From Oscheius sp. JU75 (Eukaryota; Nematoda; Chromadorea; Rhabditida; Rhabditidae): 64,000 bases of DNA. The stretch is taken from NCBI GenBank assembly GCA_037178855.1, contig JASJZC010000002.1:8568501-8632500 (forward strand), in the 5' to 3' direction. Positions within the stretch are counted from its first letter, which is position 1, and each line of letters starts with the position of its first letter. The position numbers and the translations under genes were made by a program. The notes under the pieces were generated by a model, which ran no database searches, was not told where the DNA came from, and worked only from the letters and a program-made list of their open reading frames with translations. Of this stretch, positions 35,316 through 48,020 are shown piece by piece.

Positions 35316-36540
35316 CTATTGACCAGCAGTTATTGTAGCACTGACCCCAAAAGGTGTGGGCGTATTCGAGATTGACATCGTCCCCCTCTCTTATCGACCA
35401 CAACTCTTGGCGCGAGCCTGGAGCCTCAGGGCCTCTTATCGACCCACCACAACTCTTGACGCGCACTCGGAGGCCTCTGAGGCCACGCCTTCAGGCTCTT
35501 AATAATCCATCCTTCATCTCAAATTTCCGCCCTGTTTTCCTAAAAGTTTAATTGATACCCAGTGGCAGTTTTCATTAATCTTAGCTCCCTCTTTCTTTTT
35601 CTCGAAATCATATCTATAGCCCTTATCCAAGACAGAAGTTCTTTTGAAGTTATACCAACTCCATCAGCTGTGAGAGCCTCACCCCGTTAAACCAATCGAC
35701 CCTCACTCTCCAACCATTCGCAGTCATTCTGTCACGGGCAGTGAGCACGACATTCGTTCTTCCTGGTGGGGGCTGGGTAATCAGGTTCAAGTTCCGTGTT
35801 CGGCACTTATTGAATATGAGGAGCCTCGTCTCTGCCTCGGTCTGTCTCTGCGTGTTTTTACCTAGCCTACTGCTTTTTGTGACTAACAATGTCGCCAACA
35901 GACACGCTGTCACTCGCACCAAGACCCCCATATAATCATTTCCTTTCCCCGACACTCGCACATTCAACATTCCCAAAACTATCATTGCTTATTCACTTCA
36001 TGTCGCTTTCTCTGTCTGTCGCAGTCTACTTTTTGTTTGCTCCAAAAATTATGAGCGGAAACCCAACTCTTTTACCGACGCGAATGGCAGAAATCGAAAA
36101 GCCAAAGAGATAAAACGGCCACAAATAATGGTTGTACGTTGGGAGATTTCTGAACGGGTACTGATGAATAATGAGCGTGTTTTCACCGCCTTGTAGGCTT
36201 AGAAGATCTTGTTTATCTGAAACTGGTAACAAATTATAGTTTACCCTTTTTGCAAACGAATTTCCTACGGTGGAGGAATGATTCACGGGATTTAATCAGA
36301 TTACCAATCACTTTCAATCGTCGCCATTTAACAGTCAATCATTGGGCGCAAGATCTCATTTTTCTGCTTCGCGATATTCTGCAAACTTGTAGAGCAAAAT
36401 TAAGAGCTACAACTTTGCAGAACATTAAGATGACGAAAAGTTGAGTCTTGGCCCTGAAAATCCAGTGAGAAGAGGTTCCCTCCTTCAGACTTTTCGTCTA
36501 AGAATTATTTACCAGATTCTCGGTCGGGGCTTCTGTTCGC

Positions 36541-36605
36541 GTGGAGCAGTGGTAGCGCAGCTGTCTCCTGTGTGCACAACCTGGGTTCAGTTCCAGTTCA
36601 TGGTT
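36541..36605 (+). repeat. tRNA-derived SINE-like element
   Basis: A-box-like GCAGTGGTAGCGCAG and B-box-like GGGTTCAGTTCC are spaced about 30 nt apart. The acceptor stem is not conserved. Confidence 0.45.
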
Positions 36606-37734
36606 TTTTAACATTGTCCTAGCCTTTCCGTGACTAACCCATTAAGATTTCTATACAAATCAAGTGTCTTCCATTACTATTTTTTTCGAGATCACCATAT
36701 AGACCATCTTTCATCATCCAGAAAGCTTTCAATCTTCCTGTTCGAAAAAGTCTCCCTCTTGAGTCAGAGAGTTGATTAGATTTTCCTCTTAAACTGAACC
36801 ACAAAATCCATTCCAAACACATACACCCCAGCCTGATTCACCCCCAGCGCTCAGAGAGAAATCCTAGCCCGTACTCTAACTCACTTAGGCAAATGAGCTC
36901 GGGGCGCCAGCACAGATGACCCAATATATTGAGAGACGGCCCATTAGGAACCTTCTTGGTTTCGATCCTGTTCCCTTAAAAGTTCAGAGAGACAGAAAAA
37001 GAGAAAAAGACAGAGAGACATGAAGAGTGAAGCAGAGATTAATCCGCTGCTTAGCAACTTGACTCTCGTTCCCTCCTCAGTCATTTTCCACCGGGATCTT
37101 TCCCTGTTTTTTCTTGGATTAAATAGAAAACACTTCAAGGATCATTATAATTGTAGCTTCTCGTGACTATGTAAATGTCGAGCTTGTTATTAGAGGCTAC
37201 AAAAGAGGGCAAAGAGTCCCGCTGAAACCAATAACAACTATGATCTCCATGTTTCTCTGTCTCTGTCTCTCTCTCTGTGTCTCACAGAACACGGTCACAG
37301 TTAAATGCAGATCCGGAGTTAAAGGATTCCCAAGCTGCTTCTGGGTTCATCCCGGTCTATATACATAATTCCGTGACCATCTTCTGACGCAATCAAATGT
37401 CTCATTGGGCAGCTTGTGCTCACTGAGGTGTTTACAGCGTTCCTATTTTTCCAATTAAATACGTACTCTAAACATTTTTCTCTTTCTATTTACACCAGTT
37501 CTCGTCCTGTCCGTCAGGCTTTTCCCTTTAATTAGTGTCATCAACAGCTCTCTCGGCCCTCTCGCTCTCGGCGCTCATTTCCCCGGATTCAGAGACGCGT
37601 GACCCTAGGGCTTACGGTAGGAAGCCACGATTCCTGGAAGGCAATTATCACACCCTTGCTCATCACAGGACGGATTTGACGCCTCTCCTTCTTCATTTCT
37701 TTCGATTTTAATTACCTCTAGAAAGTTCAGTTCA

Positions 37735-37970
37735 TCCTTAGCTACTGTCTCTGTCTCACTGTCTTACTGTCTCTCTCTCTCTCCCTCTCTGCTTCTCTGA
37801 TTTTCTGTCTCTCTGTCTTCCTGTCCTTCTGTCTTTCTGTCTCTGTCCCTCTATCTCTTTCTCTGTTTCTCTGTCTATTTGCTTTTCTGCCTCCCTCTCT
37901 CTCTCTTTGTCTATTTTTTGCTCGATCTCTCCGTATTACTGTCTCTCTGTCTCTAGGTCTCTCACCCTCT
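37735..37970. repeat. TCTCTGTC-type tract upstream of calsyntenin
   Basis: A pyrimidine-rich degenerate TCTCTGTC array ends 50 bp before the calsyntenin start. It may lie in the promoter or outron of that gene. Confidence 0.8.
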
Positions 37971-38023
37971 ATTCTCCTCTCTGTTCTTTTGCCTTCAAAA
38001 AAACTCAGTTTCCAGGGTACCCG

Positions 38024-41000
38024 ATGCGGATAGCCCTTCTAGCCGCTGTACTCTTCGCCGTACAGGCTAAACATCTCCGTCACCGGGGTAAGCTGTTCAG
38101 GGAAACAATGTATATGTCGTTTCTAGGCCCTGTCATCGACCTTCGTGGAGCTGAGCAGCTCACGGCCACTATCCGAGAGGATGAGCTCGTCCTGAACACC
38201 GTGCCCGATCTGTCCATCGTCGCCGAGACTGGTAGGTAGACTTTCGAAACGGGAATTTGGTTTATCGGTCCCGTGATGTTCTGCGAAGTGGTAGCTTTTG
38301 ATCTGTCCTGCAACCTTGCAAAACATCAGAAATCTTCAAAATGTGTTCCTAATTTTGAAAAAAAAAGAAGAAAATAACTAGGAAGATGGAGGCTTTGCCA
38401 CAGCCCGTCTCACCCGACTCCAGTCTAGTCTATAGGTCTCTTTCGTACCGTCTCTGCAAGATGCTTGATTGTTTTCGAGACAACCCAAATTCATGTCTCT
38501 GGGTAGTTGGCCCAAACTTTTTTTTCATTTCACCGCTACTTGATCGTTGACATTTATTTGGCTCGCAGCCCCCAGCCCCCGTTTCATGGCTCGTCAAGTT
38601 AGCCTATTCATGTTTGTCTGCAACTCATCTCTGATCCAGAAGAGTTGCATCCCGCTGCTAATCATCCTGAATTTTCAAGTCTGTGTGTACTTCCGACTCT
38701 GCGCGCTAATTACTCCAAGTGTAAGAAGCGGATGTTTGCCTACGCAAGTCCCTAGGGGAGATGAAGGGGTCGACTGACTAACAAAGTCTGGAAGAATCTC
38801 AAAACAGACAGTGGCGTCAACAAGCGGCTTATTTGAAGGGGCCGATAACAGACTTTGGTGTGGGTGAGAGGAGGCAGAAAGACGGAGAGACAGAAGGACG
38901 AAGAGACAGAGAGACGAGGCTACTTTTCCCGGTTGTCTCCAGATTGAACTAATTTGCAGGTCCTGTCTGCAAGTACATTCTGACGAATCCTGACGGAACT
39001 CATGTCCCGTTCCTGGCCGAGGTCGTCGACCGCTACAGTGGCGCCGCAGTCATCCGCGTCCAGCAGGTCAACACTCTGGACTGCAAGCAGGCTACCTATT
39101 CCCTAAACGTGCAAGCTGTTCGCTGTGATGACGAGAACAACGTCAGCGAGCCGTGAGTTCATTTGCTTGTTTGTGAAGGAGACAAGAGCCATTTTATTGG
39201 GAGAGGAAAGAGAGAGACAGAAACTGTGACCAAAAAGACCCTGTCGTTTCCAGAGTCCCACTGAAGATTACCGTCAAGGACACCAACAACCACTCTCCCG
39301 AGTTCGATTCTCCCTGGTACGCCTTCCACATCGACGAGGGCCGTATCCACAACGAAATTGCCCGTCTGAAGGCTACCGATGCCGATTGTGGAGATCCTTT
39401 CGGAGAAATCTGCGAGTACCGAATCACCAACGCCCTCAATGACCTGCCCTTCACCATCTCGAACCAAGGAGTCCTGAAGAACACTGCCCCGCTGAACTTC
39501 ACAGCTACTAAGAGCTACATCCTGACGGTTGTGGCTATTGATTGTGGAATGAAGGAGAGCAAGAGTGCTTTGGTCACTGTCCATGTCAATGAGGCCTGTG
39601 TCCCCGGATTCCAGAAGATGAGTGACAGAATCGAGTTCAATCCTGGCAGCTCGGAGAAGAAACTTCTGCCCGAGGTCGAGACTAAGCTCTGTGAGAAGGA
39701 AAGCAAATGCGAAGTTGAATCGGTTGAAGCCACCGTCGAGCTCAAGACTTCCCACGTCAGTGGATGTGCTCGTGATACCCTCTTCGACCCAGAGACCGTC
39801 AAGGACTGCGGCTTGAACCCGAACACTGTATCCCTCCTCCCGAAGAACGGTGACAAGGAGACCAGTTTCGATGGAGCCACCAATGCCATCGTTGTGGACA
39901 ATAAGAATCTCGTCCCGGACCACTTCTCCCTGTCTTTCTCGATGAGACACCCGAAGGGAAGCAAGGAAGAACAGAACAACAAGCAGCACATTCTCTGCGA
40001 GTCTGATGAAAGCACCATGAATCGCCATCACTTCTCTGTATATGTCCGTCACTGTAAACTGGAACTGGTTCTGAGGAGAGAGGCTGGAGCTGCTGCCGAG
40101 TTCAAGGCTGCCGAATGGAGATGGGCTGCTCCTGAGGTATGTCACTCTGTCCCTCTGTCTCACTGTCTTTCTGTCTTTCTGTGTCTAACCTCCAGTTTCC
40201 AGGTCTGTGACAACGAATGGCATTCTTATTCCCTGCTCTTCAACGGGGTCGACGATGTCAAGCTCGTAGTTGATGGACAGCTCTTCAGTGCCGATGAGCG
40301 CAATCCGGAAATTCTGGACGACTGGCCGCTGCACAAGATTCTTGACGTCAAGACCAAGATGGTTCTTGGCGCCTGTTGGCACGGAAGACAGCAGCAGTTT
40401 GCCCAGTTCTTCAGTGGTTCCCTTTCCGCTGTCAACCTGCTTACCGGAGTGACAGAGACCCCTGAATCCATCAAGTGCTCTCATCAGTGCAAAGAAAAGT
40501 TGACTGTCAGCGAGAAGGATCTGGCCAAGGATGACCATGTCACTCTGTCAGCCGACCACCAGACCGCTACAATCAGGACAAGCTCAGTTGAACAGCTCCA
40601 GAAGGTCCTGAAGACCGTCTCTTACTCTAACAGCAACGAGAAGACTGCCCTCGGACATCGTGCCTTCACTCTCTCGGCCAAGGCTAGCTGCAAAGATGGC
40701 AAGCAGCTCGAAATTCCGGCCAGCAAGGCCTACATCTTTGTCCAGAAGGAAACGCTGCCGAGCATCGCCATTTCCGGATCCGCTCTCATCAGTGCCAATC
40801 AGCATCAGGTTAAGCTGGGAACTCCAATGATCCCCGATCTGAAGATTACTGTCAGCAAGACAAACACAGGTGAGACAGACCGGGAGACGTAGAGACATAG
40901 AGACAGAGAAACAGAGCGACAGAGGGACATAGAGTCATAGAGACAGAGAGACACTTTTTTTCCAGACGATGAGGTCCAAGACATCACAGCCGAAGCCAAG

Positions 41001-44000
41001 TTGGACTACTGCAAGGTTCACCTGAAGCCGTCTAGAGACATGGATCTGGAGTACTTCTCCAGCCCGGCCTCGTTGATCGCCTCTATGGAAATTGACTTCG
41101 AGCACGACAAGGAGGTGAGAGAGACAGAGGTCGAACGAACTGTTATAGTACCTGACCTGTCAGATTCTCAGTCGGTACCCATTCTGGAGCGCTCCGAACT
41201 TTCAACCTTAATAATTCCCCAGACTAGGCACCAAGTTCGGCCACCTGATCCATCTGTTTACCCGCGGTTTTTGCTTAGTTCCCAGAAGCCCGAACTTTGC
41301 CCTAAACGTGTCGAAAGACACATCAATCGGAAACCCACACATTGTAGCTTTCAACCCCTCGGGAACATTTTAACTGACTGGCGAGTCCCCAGCCCCCGGC
41401 GGTCTCGTAAAAAATCTGAACGTTCGAAGTTTTTTGCCTCATAAGGAAGCTTGCAGGGAATCCTCCTGAGAGGCGAAGAGTCCGTCCAGAACTACCATCA
41501 GGTCTTGAACAAGGTCCATTACTTCAACACTCGCCCTGACACTTACAGCAAGCGAATCTACTCGGTACAGTGTGCCATGGCCAAGGGCAAGGTGATCAGC
41601 AATGAATTCGTCGTCACGGTGAGTTCTGGGAGACGGGAATTTTAGATAAGGGGTGATCTATTTTGGGAGAGGAACAGGTCTGTCTCCGTCTTTGTCAAAT
41701 TTTCTATCTAACAATTACCTTTCGTTATTGCCAGTTCCAAGAGTTCAAGTGCATATATTGGCACACCGAGTGTGGCGCTTAATTGCCGAGGGCCGCTCAG
41801 CCTGGCTTGGGAGGTCGGTGGGAATCGATGTCCCAGCCTCTGGGCACAGGAGGGAACTCTCGCGCTCTCTCTCCTGTCAATTGGCGCAATTACCCCCAGG
41901 GCTACAACCTTAATCTCTCATTTGGCTCTCTCATTCTCACCCAGAACGCCCCCATCTTTTTTGGACATTGGCATAATTAGCCTCTGCTTCTCTGTCTCGT
42001 TCTTTCATTAGCCCTCATTCGAGAGTGGAGACGCCGCAGCCTTTCAACACAGCCACGAACGCCCCCAAAATTGATGTTCTCTCTTTCCAACCATGTCAAA
42101 GTAAGCTGGCTTTCTCATTTTGGGACAGAGGTCCCTAGGCTACGTGATGATTCCGTCTCACGCTATGTGTTCATAATAAATTAGTAGTAGTTGACATGTA
42201 GAGACTTCATTTTTCTTTTCCGTTGACAGTTTGACATTCTGTTACGAAAATACAATTGTGGCTGGGCCTCAAACTATTTGAGATATCACCTTGAAAACCC
42301 TTGTACGATTTGTAATTTACTTTACCCAGTGCGTCATTTTACCGCCATTTTTCAAATTGAAATGGCTTTTAACAAAATGATGTTTTACAAAACTGTAGCT
42401 GTTGATCCGCGCTACTACTTTGTAGATCATCACAAACCCGGAAAGTCATGTTTTGGTACTGAAATCGGGCACTTTAACGTCGCGCGTCAGTAGAAAATAT
42501 CGTAAACCAGGTTCCCTTTTGAAATAACCTTTGTAGAAACTGCGGTGCACTTATGACGGAAAGAAGAGCCTGAGGTCTAAACGACCCAGGTTCGGATCTT
42601 TTTCGAAAGAAAATCATTTCCGTCAATTTTTGCTAACCGAAACGGTTCTGACATTGTTTCTCTCGGGTATAACATGAAATGAGATTGAATTTTTTCTTTG
42701 TTCCTACTCATACATTCGTGTCCTGAGCCATAAATCACGGTCCTTATGTGTCTCGAAGCCCTGCCGGCTATAATAGCAGTATCATGTCTCCCTCTCTTTC
42801 TCTCCGAGTCTGGTGCCCATTACGTTGGCCTCGAGAATGCGACAACATGGCTTGGCCAATTTGCTGTGTTGAGGGGATATGCGATACGAGGGCTCCGAAC
42901 GACCCTCCCCACTGTTTTTACTTTGGAATAGGAAAGCGTTTCTCTCTCTCTGTCTCTGTCTATCCGCCTCTCTCCCCTTCTCTGCCCCGGAGACTAAAAG
43001 CCGCGAATCTAGTTTCCTAGTCTTCTTTTTGAACACACGATTCTTTTTAGATGACGATCACCCCCGCTCCCGAAGAAACTCCCTCGCCCTCAATCTCCGC
43101 CGAAGACACCCTGGACATGATGGAGCGACATTTTGAGCCCGCCTTTGACCAGTTGGGAAACTCTCGTCTTCAGAACATTCTCGAAATGGACCTCCCCCGA
43201 CCAAAGGCTCTGATGAGTCACCACGGTTATGATGTCGGACAGGGAGCCATTGCTGGTCAGTTTTTAGGGTTCTTTGGCCAGTAGGGGGGAACGGGTGGGA
43301 GTCCGTGTCAGACAATCAAGGAGAGAGACAGAAAAAAGCGTTTCTTCAATGGACACTAATAGGATGACTGTTTGGAAATAGATACAGAGAGATAAAGAGA
43401 CAGAAAGACGGAGAGACAAAGAGAGACAGAAAGATAGAGATACAATACTCATCCTAACTTTCAGGTGGTGCCGTCGCCGTCGTCGTAGTCATCTGTGTCG
43501 GATTCCTCCTTGTCCTCCTCGTTGTCGGTGTCCTGAAAATGAGAGATGTCCCCAGTCCCAAGAGGAGGAAGAACCGTCGTCAAGACGACGGTCTCCATTG
43601 GGACGACAGCGGCATGAATATCACTATCAATCCGTTGGACGATGTAGAGAAGAGCGGAGCTGGTGAGGTCGACTTCTCGGATGAAGAAGAGGACGACGAG
43701 AGTTCGGACAACGACTCGGAATGTTCCTTCCGTGATGAGGAGGTCTCAGACGACGAGGAGGCAACGGAGGTTGGTTTAAGGGCTTGAACTGTATACGCTG
43801 CGCATTAATTCCATCTACAAGACCCATGTTAGACAGAGAGATAGTGCGTACCCGTTGTAGCTGCAGTACCCATGAGAAACACAAAGGTAGTGCACAGTCT
43901 TTTAGCTCTCGATACGCAAATATCAGATAAACATACAGTACACCCAGATCTACTGAAAGGAGTCAGAGTTGGTGCACAGCCTGACCCTGTCTTCACGAAA

Positions 44001-44126
44001 TCCCAGATTTTTACCATCTAATGACTCAAATTTTAGGTTCTGCCCCATCTGGACGGCCCTCGAAATGGTCTGGAATGGGACGACGAGGCTGCTTTGACAC
44101 CAAACACGCGGTCCTACCGGGTCTGA
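38024..44126 (+). CDS. Calsyntenin (CASY-1-like), cadherin-family membrane protein
   Basis: Ten exons: 38024-38087, 38127-38231, 38960-39152, 39254-40136, 40203-40869, 40966-41114, 41457-41618, 43051-43255, 43465-43769 and 44037-44126. All phases agree and give 940 aa, the usual calsyntenin length. Order: signal peptide (MRIALLAAVLFAVQA), two cadherin repeats (VKDTNNHSPEFD, ATDADCG, TVVAIDCG), a LamG/LNS-like domain (DNEWHSYSLLFNG..LVVDGQLF), the juxtamembrane block PKALMSHHGYDVGQGAIAGG, a helix VAVVVVICVGFLLVLLVVG and an acidic tail. The tail carries the two kinesin-light-chain-binding W-acidic motifs LHWDDSGM and LEWDDEAAL. Calsyntenins link cargo vesicles to kinesin-1 and act in synapse formation and learning. 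A TTTCCAG acceptor ends 8 nt before the ATG. Confidence 0.95.
41619..43050 (+). other. Large calsyntenin intron with repeats
   Basis: This 1.4-kb intron is much longer than its neighbours. It holds a palindromic-element copy (42375-42440), a tRNA-like fragment (42545-42600, B-box-like GGTTCGGATC) and a TCTCTGTC stretch (42940-42985). It has no internal gene. Confidence 0.6.
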
Positions 44127-44361
44127 ACCCCAACTCCCAGTGTACACCTACCTATCTCCTTACTCTTAGCCCCGTTGTGAATACCATGGTTGTGTTTCGC
44201 CACCGAAAAGACTGAAAAGATATCTATTTGATATGTGTTGACCGAGTTCCTCTCCACCCTATACCAGTATAAGTATTGATAATCCATGACTCTGAATTGT
44301 AACCCTATAACTTCTGACTTTCCTCTCAATAGATACCATATTGTACAATGTTTTTCTACAG

Positions 44362-44367
44362 AATAAA
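44362..44367 (+). terminator. Polyadenylation signal of calsyntenin
   Basis: AATAAA 236 nt after the calsyntenin stop codon. Nothing else is recognisable between 44127 and the aldo-keto reductase promoter. Confidence 0.55.
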
Positions 44368-44731
44368 CCCAGTAAAACAATTGTTATTCACAAGAAGATG
44401 TGTGTATTCCTGTCTCTCTATCTTCTTATCAATCTATCTCTCCGCATCTCTTTCCTGTCGTTTCCAATTCATCGTCCGTTCCACTTATCCATAATCCTCT
44501 TTCAATAGGCATCCAAAATACCATCTGAACTTTGATCCGCGAACAAACATCAGAGAAGAAGTTTACCCAGCGATCTCCAATCAGTCTCTTGTCATGAACA
44601 ACTCTCCCATTTTCGCAAATATACTGGCTATCCAGAGTGCTTCTTGTGCTTTCGGAGTTCAAAAGAGCGGAAATTGTCAGCAAAAATCTGTGCTTTGTGA
44701 CTGTTGGCGTGCTCGCATGCCGTGTCCGTGG

Positions 44732-44739
44732 TATAAAAG
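44732..44739 (+). promoter_or_regulatory. TATA box of the aldo-keto reductase gene
   Basis: TATAAAAG lies 42 nt before the ATG, and the start context is GCCGCCATGG. No acceptor AG with a pyrimidine tract sits next to the ATG, so this gene appears to use its own start site and not a trans-splice leader. Confidence 0.65.
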
Positions 44740-44773
44740 AGCGACGGGTAGTTTGTGAGAGTCCACCGCCGCC

Positions 44774-46128
44774 ATGGCCTCTCCGACAATCCTCCTCTCC
44801 AATGGAGTCAAAATGCCACAAGTTGGCTTGGGAACCTGGCAGGTGAGTAACAGTGACAGTGACTGTGACATCTTCTTTTCCAGTCAAAGGATAACGACGT
44901 GAAGATTGCTACCAAGGAAGCTATCAAGGCCGGCTACCGTCTAATTGACACTGCTGAAGCTTACCAAAATGAACACGTCATCGGCGAGGCTATCAAGGAG
45001 TGTATCGAGGAGGGCATCATCAAGAGAGAGGACCTGTTCATTACCACCAAGGTGTGAGAACATGCTCTTTGAGTATATTCAAGTATTATCCAGTACATGC
45101 CTGCTCACGAGAACGTCCTTGATGACATGGAGTCTGCTTTGAGAGAATCTATCAAGAAGCTCGAAACAGATTACGTGGATCTATACCTCATTCACGCTCC
45201 ATGTGCTCTTTCGCCTGACTGGAAGACACACCAGAACGTGACTGTTGAGCAGTTGTGGACCAGCTTTGAACAGCTGTACAACCAAAAGCTGACGAGGTCG
45301 ATTGGTGTATCTAACTTCAGTGTGGAGCAGATTGAGAGGGTCATGAAGATTGCGAAAGTTCCCATTCACAATCAGCAGGTGAGACAGAGAAACAGAAAGG
45401 ACAGATATATAGACGGACAGAGAGACAGTAGGTCGGAGATACAGAGAGATAGTTTCCAGGTCGAGCTGAGCATCTACTGGCCTCAACACGAGCTGCACGA
45501 GGTCTGCAAAAAGTACAACATTTCCATCACCTCCTACGGTACCCTAGGATCTCCAGGAAGACGCGATTTTGTCCTGCCTGACGGAACGTTTGTCACTCTC
45601 TCTTACCCCGTACCCTCTCTTTTCCAGGAAGCCGTTCAGTGACAGCCATCCTAACCAACTGGAGGACAAGAATGTTCTCTCTCTGGCTAAGAAGCACAAC
45701 AAGACCCCGGCTCAGATTCTTCTCCGCTACGTTATGGACCGGGGAATAGCGGTCATCCCCAAGTCTGTTAATGCTAAACGCGTCAAGGAGAACTTTGACG
45801 TGAGTTTTTTCAGATCGAAAAAGCGATTTTCCAGTCAAGTGATGTTCTACAAAGTTATGCATTTTGATACTGGCTGTAACTTTCTAGGACACCACTTTGC
45901 CAGAAAATGGAATCTTGGCCTCCAAAAACTCTTCTGTAAGTATTGGCTTCCAGCTTTTCGACTTCTCCTTGACAAAGGACGAGATTGCTCTGCTGGAGAG
46001 TTCTGGTCATCGCTTCGGGACCTTCATTCTTGAATTGTAAGTTAGCTGAATCTTAAGCTTAGAATACTGTCATGCTTTTCAGCTGGTCTAACCATCCCGA
46101 GGATCCCTACAAGAATGTTCGTCAGTAA
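44774..46128 (+). CDS. Aldo-keto reductase
   Basis: Seven exons: 44774-44842, 44884-45051, 45094-45378, 45460-45587, 45628-45799, 45954-46036 and 46083-46128. All phases agree and give 316 aa, the normal length. It is an NADPH-dependent carbonyl reductase with a TIM barrel. The catalytic tetrad is visible: Asp and Tyr in [10 protein letters not shown], Lys in FITTK and His in YLIHAP. Cofactor-binding motifs [21 protein letters not shown] and [15 protein letters not shown] are in place. It has its own TATA box, unlike the probably trans-spliced neighbours, and AATAAA at 46208. One intron (45800-45953) carries a palindromic-element copy, and another (45379-45459) is almost pure GAGACAGA repeat. 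The substrate cannot be predicted. Confidence 0.94.
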
Positions 46129-46207
46129 TCCTTATGTAATGAACTGTATTTTGATGAGGTCTTCTCAGATACATAGACAAAGAGAGGCAGAGACAGAGGA
46201 AACCTTA

Positions 46208-46213
46208 AATAAA
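46208..46213 (+). terminator. Polyadenylation signal of the aldo-keto reductase
   Basis: AATAAA 79 nt after the stop codon. Confidence 0.65.
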
Positions 46214-46332
46214 TTCAATGAATCTTTCCAGTCCAGAAGATCAGTCGCCTGTCAACATGTTTATTGAGGCACGTGCATGATGGCGGCGCCCCCCCGCCGC
46301 CGGGCACTCTTCTACAAACATTTTGATACTCA

Positions 46333-46340
46333 TATAAAAA
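46333..46340 (+). promoter_or_regulatory. TATA box of the F-box-like gene
   Basis: TATAAAAA lies 55 nt before the ATG at 46395, with no acceptor next to the ATG. Confidence 0.55.
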
Positions 46341-46394
46341 GGATGTTTTCCGTCTCTAGATAAGACACACTTTCCACTGCGTTCGCTTTCAACC

Positions 46395-47521
46395 ATGTCT
46401 ACAACTTCCCCTCAAGTTTTTCTGGATTATCTTCCATCCAACATGCTACTGTCTGTTTTTAAAAAGGTGAGATTTTTGTCTGTGACAGTAACCGTAATAT
46501 TGACAGTGAGAGCGGACCTTCGTGACATTTCGCGTGGCTAAACCCAGATTTCCAGATAGATTGCTTTAGTTTGAACACCTTTCGAAGGTCCACCCATTGG
46601 ATTCATCAGTTTATGTGGAGTAACAAGAAGAGACTGAAAGTCCCTGTTTCTTGGAGAAGCCTTCATTACAGGGATGGAGTTAGGGTCATTTTCTGACGCT
46701 CCCTAACAGTATTTTAGGCTCTCTCTGTCCAAAACTTCAAGAAAAATCAAAGAGTCTACCTTCCTGAGATGCGAGATGATTTACAGTGTGTTCTGTTCAG
46801 TGGGGAACTTGTCATGGTAGGTTCAAAGAGAAAGAGAGAGAGAGAGAGAGTTAGAGAGACAGAGACAAGGGCAGAGGATGACCGAAAGTTTTAGCACGAG
46901 ATACAAATGAAGGATGTTTCGGATGTTCTGGAGATCTGCACTAATCTAAAATGTACCAACCTGGTCTTCGACTTCTGTCCACAGAGTGCTATTAAAGAAG
47001 TCTTGGACAGAATTCAACCTGAAAAGATTACGATCTACATAGCCAATATCTACGAGAGGATTGATTACGATTCCTGGCTGTTAGCTTCTCCAGCCTTCTC
47101 ATCTGCAAAGAACCTCGTCCTTTGCAACTTTACTAGCATCGAGACGAGTTTCATGAGAAGGAATCAAGAAGTTTTCATCCATCTTCCTGAAGTGAAAGAG
47201 TCGTTGATGAAAATACTGAGAGGCATCAGAGAAGGAAGCGTGGAGCTATGTCAATACATGGTCGTGTCTCATCTGGATCATAGTCTGGTTCCTGTTGAAC
47301 CGGTAAGTGTAAATATCTCTCTGTTTTTCTTCTCATATTCGATTTTTCAGGTCCAATACTCTCTGAACCGAGATGTGACCCGTGAAAACTACCAAGAACT
47401 TCTCGAAGGTCTCGATGCAAAACTCGAATGGTCGAGAGCTATTCACTCCAGGTCAGAACTGAGAACTGTTCGGAGAAGGGTGGTAATCGAACATTTCTGC
47501 CCGAAACCCTGTCAATCCTAG
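46395..47521 (+). CDS. F-box-like protein, nematode type
   Basis: Five exons: 46395-46466, 46556-46684, 46718-46816, 46895-47302 and 47351-47521. All phases agree and give 292 aa. The N-terminus FLDYLPSNMLLSVFKK followed by IDCFSLNTFRRSTHWI fits an F-box: a Leu-Pro start, a hydrophobic middle and an Arg-rich end. F-box proteins present substrates to SCF ubiquitin ligases. The rest resembles the large, fast-evolving nematode F-box families with a C-terminal substrate region (for example KCTNLVFDFCP and VVSHLDHSL), but no named domain is certain. One intron is only 33 nt (46685-46717). The call of F-box is moderate, and the exon chain is stronger. Confidence 0.6.
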
Positions 47522-48020
47522 TTATCGACAAATTGGAGCTCTGACAACATCTTCCTGTTCTCTATACGACTTCCAAAAGATGTTTTGGCAATCTCTTTTG
47601 TGTTCCTGCCACACCTACACGCAACCCTTCGGCCTTTTCCGAACAGAAAAGTGATGATGGAGACTTTTAGAAAGAATGGTCACAGATTGAGAGAATTTAT
47701 GTGAAAATCAAGTTTTAAACAATCTGATAGACAACGCAACGTTTAGTAACAGTTCTTACAGTTCTTACACTACAAAAAAAAATAATTCGGGAAAAAAAGT
47801 TCATTGTACATACAAGTTGTTTGTTTAGTTGTTATTCAGTGTATGGTTATTGCAATGACAAGAGATCACTAGCCCGGTGAACAACTCTGGGTCGCTTGAA
47901 CTAGGGCCCCGCCACAAAAACAAATGGATTATGGTAGTGACCTCGTATTTTTGTACTAACCATAATAACTGCTAGATTCATATGGGATTTGCGCGGAATA
48001 AATATCCCGCACATCTCTCA
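47522..48020. other. Spacer after the F-box-like gene
   Basis: AT-rich 3' flank. It has no exon and no TCTCTGTC tract, and it runs into the Tc1/mariner-type element. Confidence 0.5.

Larger units (their letters stand above)
31826..38023. other. 6.2-kb gene-poor region
   Basis: No exon chain can be supported on either strand. It holds many TCTCTGTC-type tracts (for example 32745-32790, 33210-33350, 33930-34050, 35090-35310, 37740-37960) and a (CCCT)n run near 32920-32950. Palindromic-element copies are at 34535-34600 and 36370-36430, and a tRNA-like SINE is at 36541-36605. A direct repeat of CTCTTATCGACC..CACAACTCTTG lies at 35385-35460. The long Leu/Ser/Cys open frames here are translations of the tracts. 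Confidence 0.6.

Noticed and set aside
35016-35375. Long Ser/Leu/Cys-rich open frames
   Set aside because: They are translations of TCTCTGTC tracts in several frames at once. There is no start context, no splice sites and no homology.
39159-40163. Minus-strand open frame of 334 codons
   Set aside because: It is the antisense of the long calsyntenin exon, whose sense frame has clear cadherin and LamG homology.
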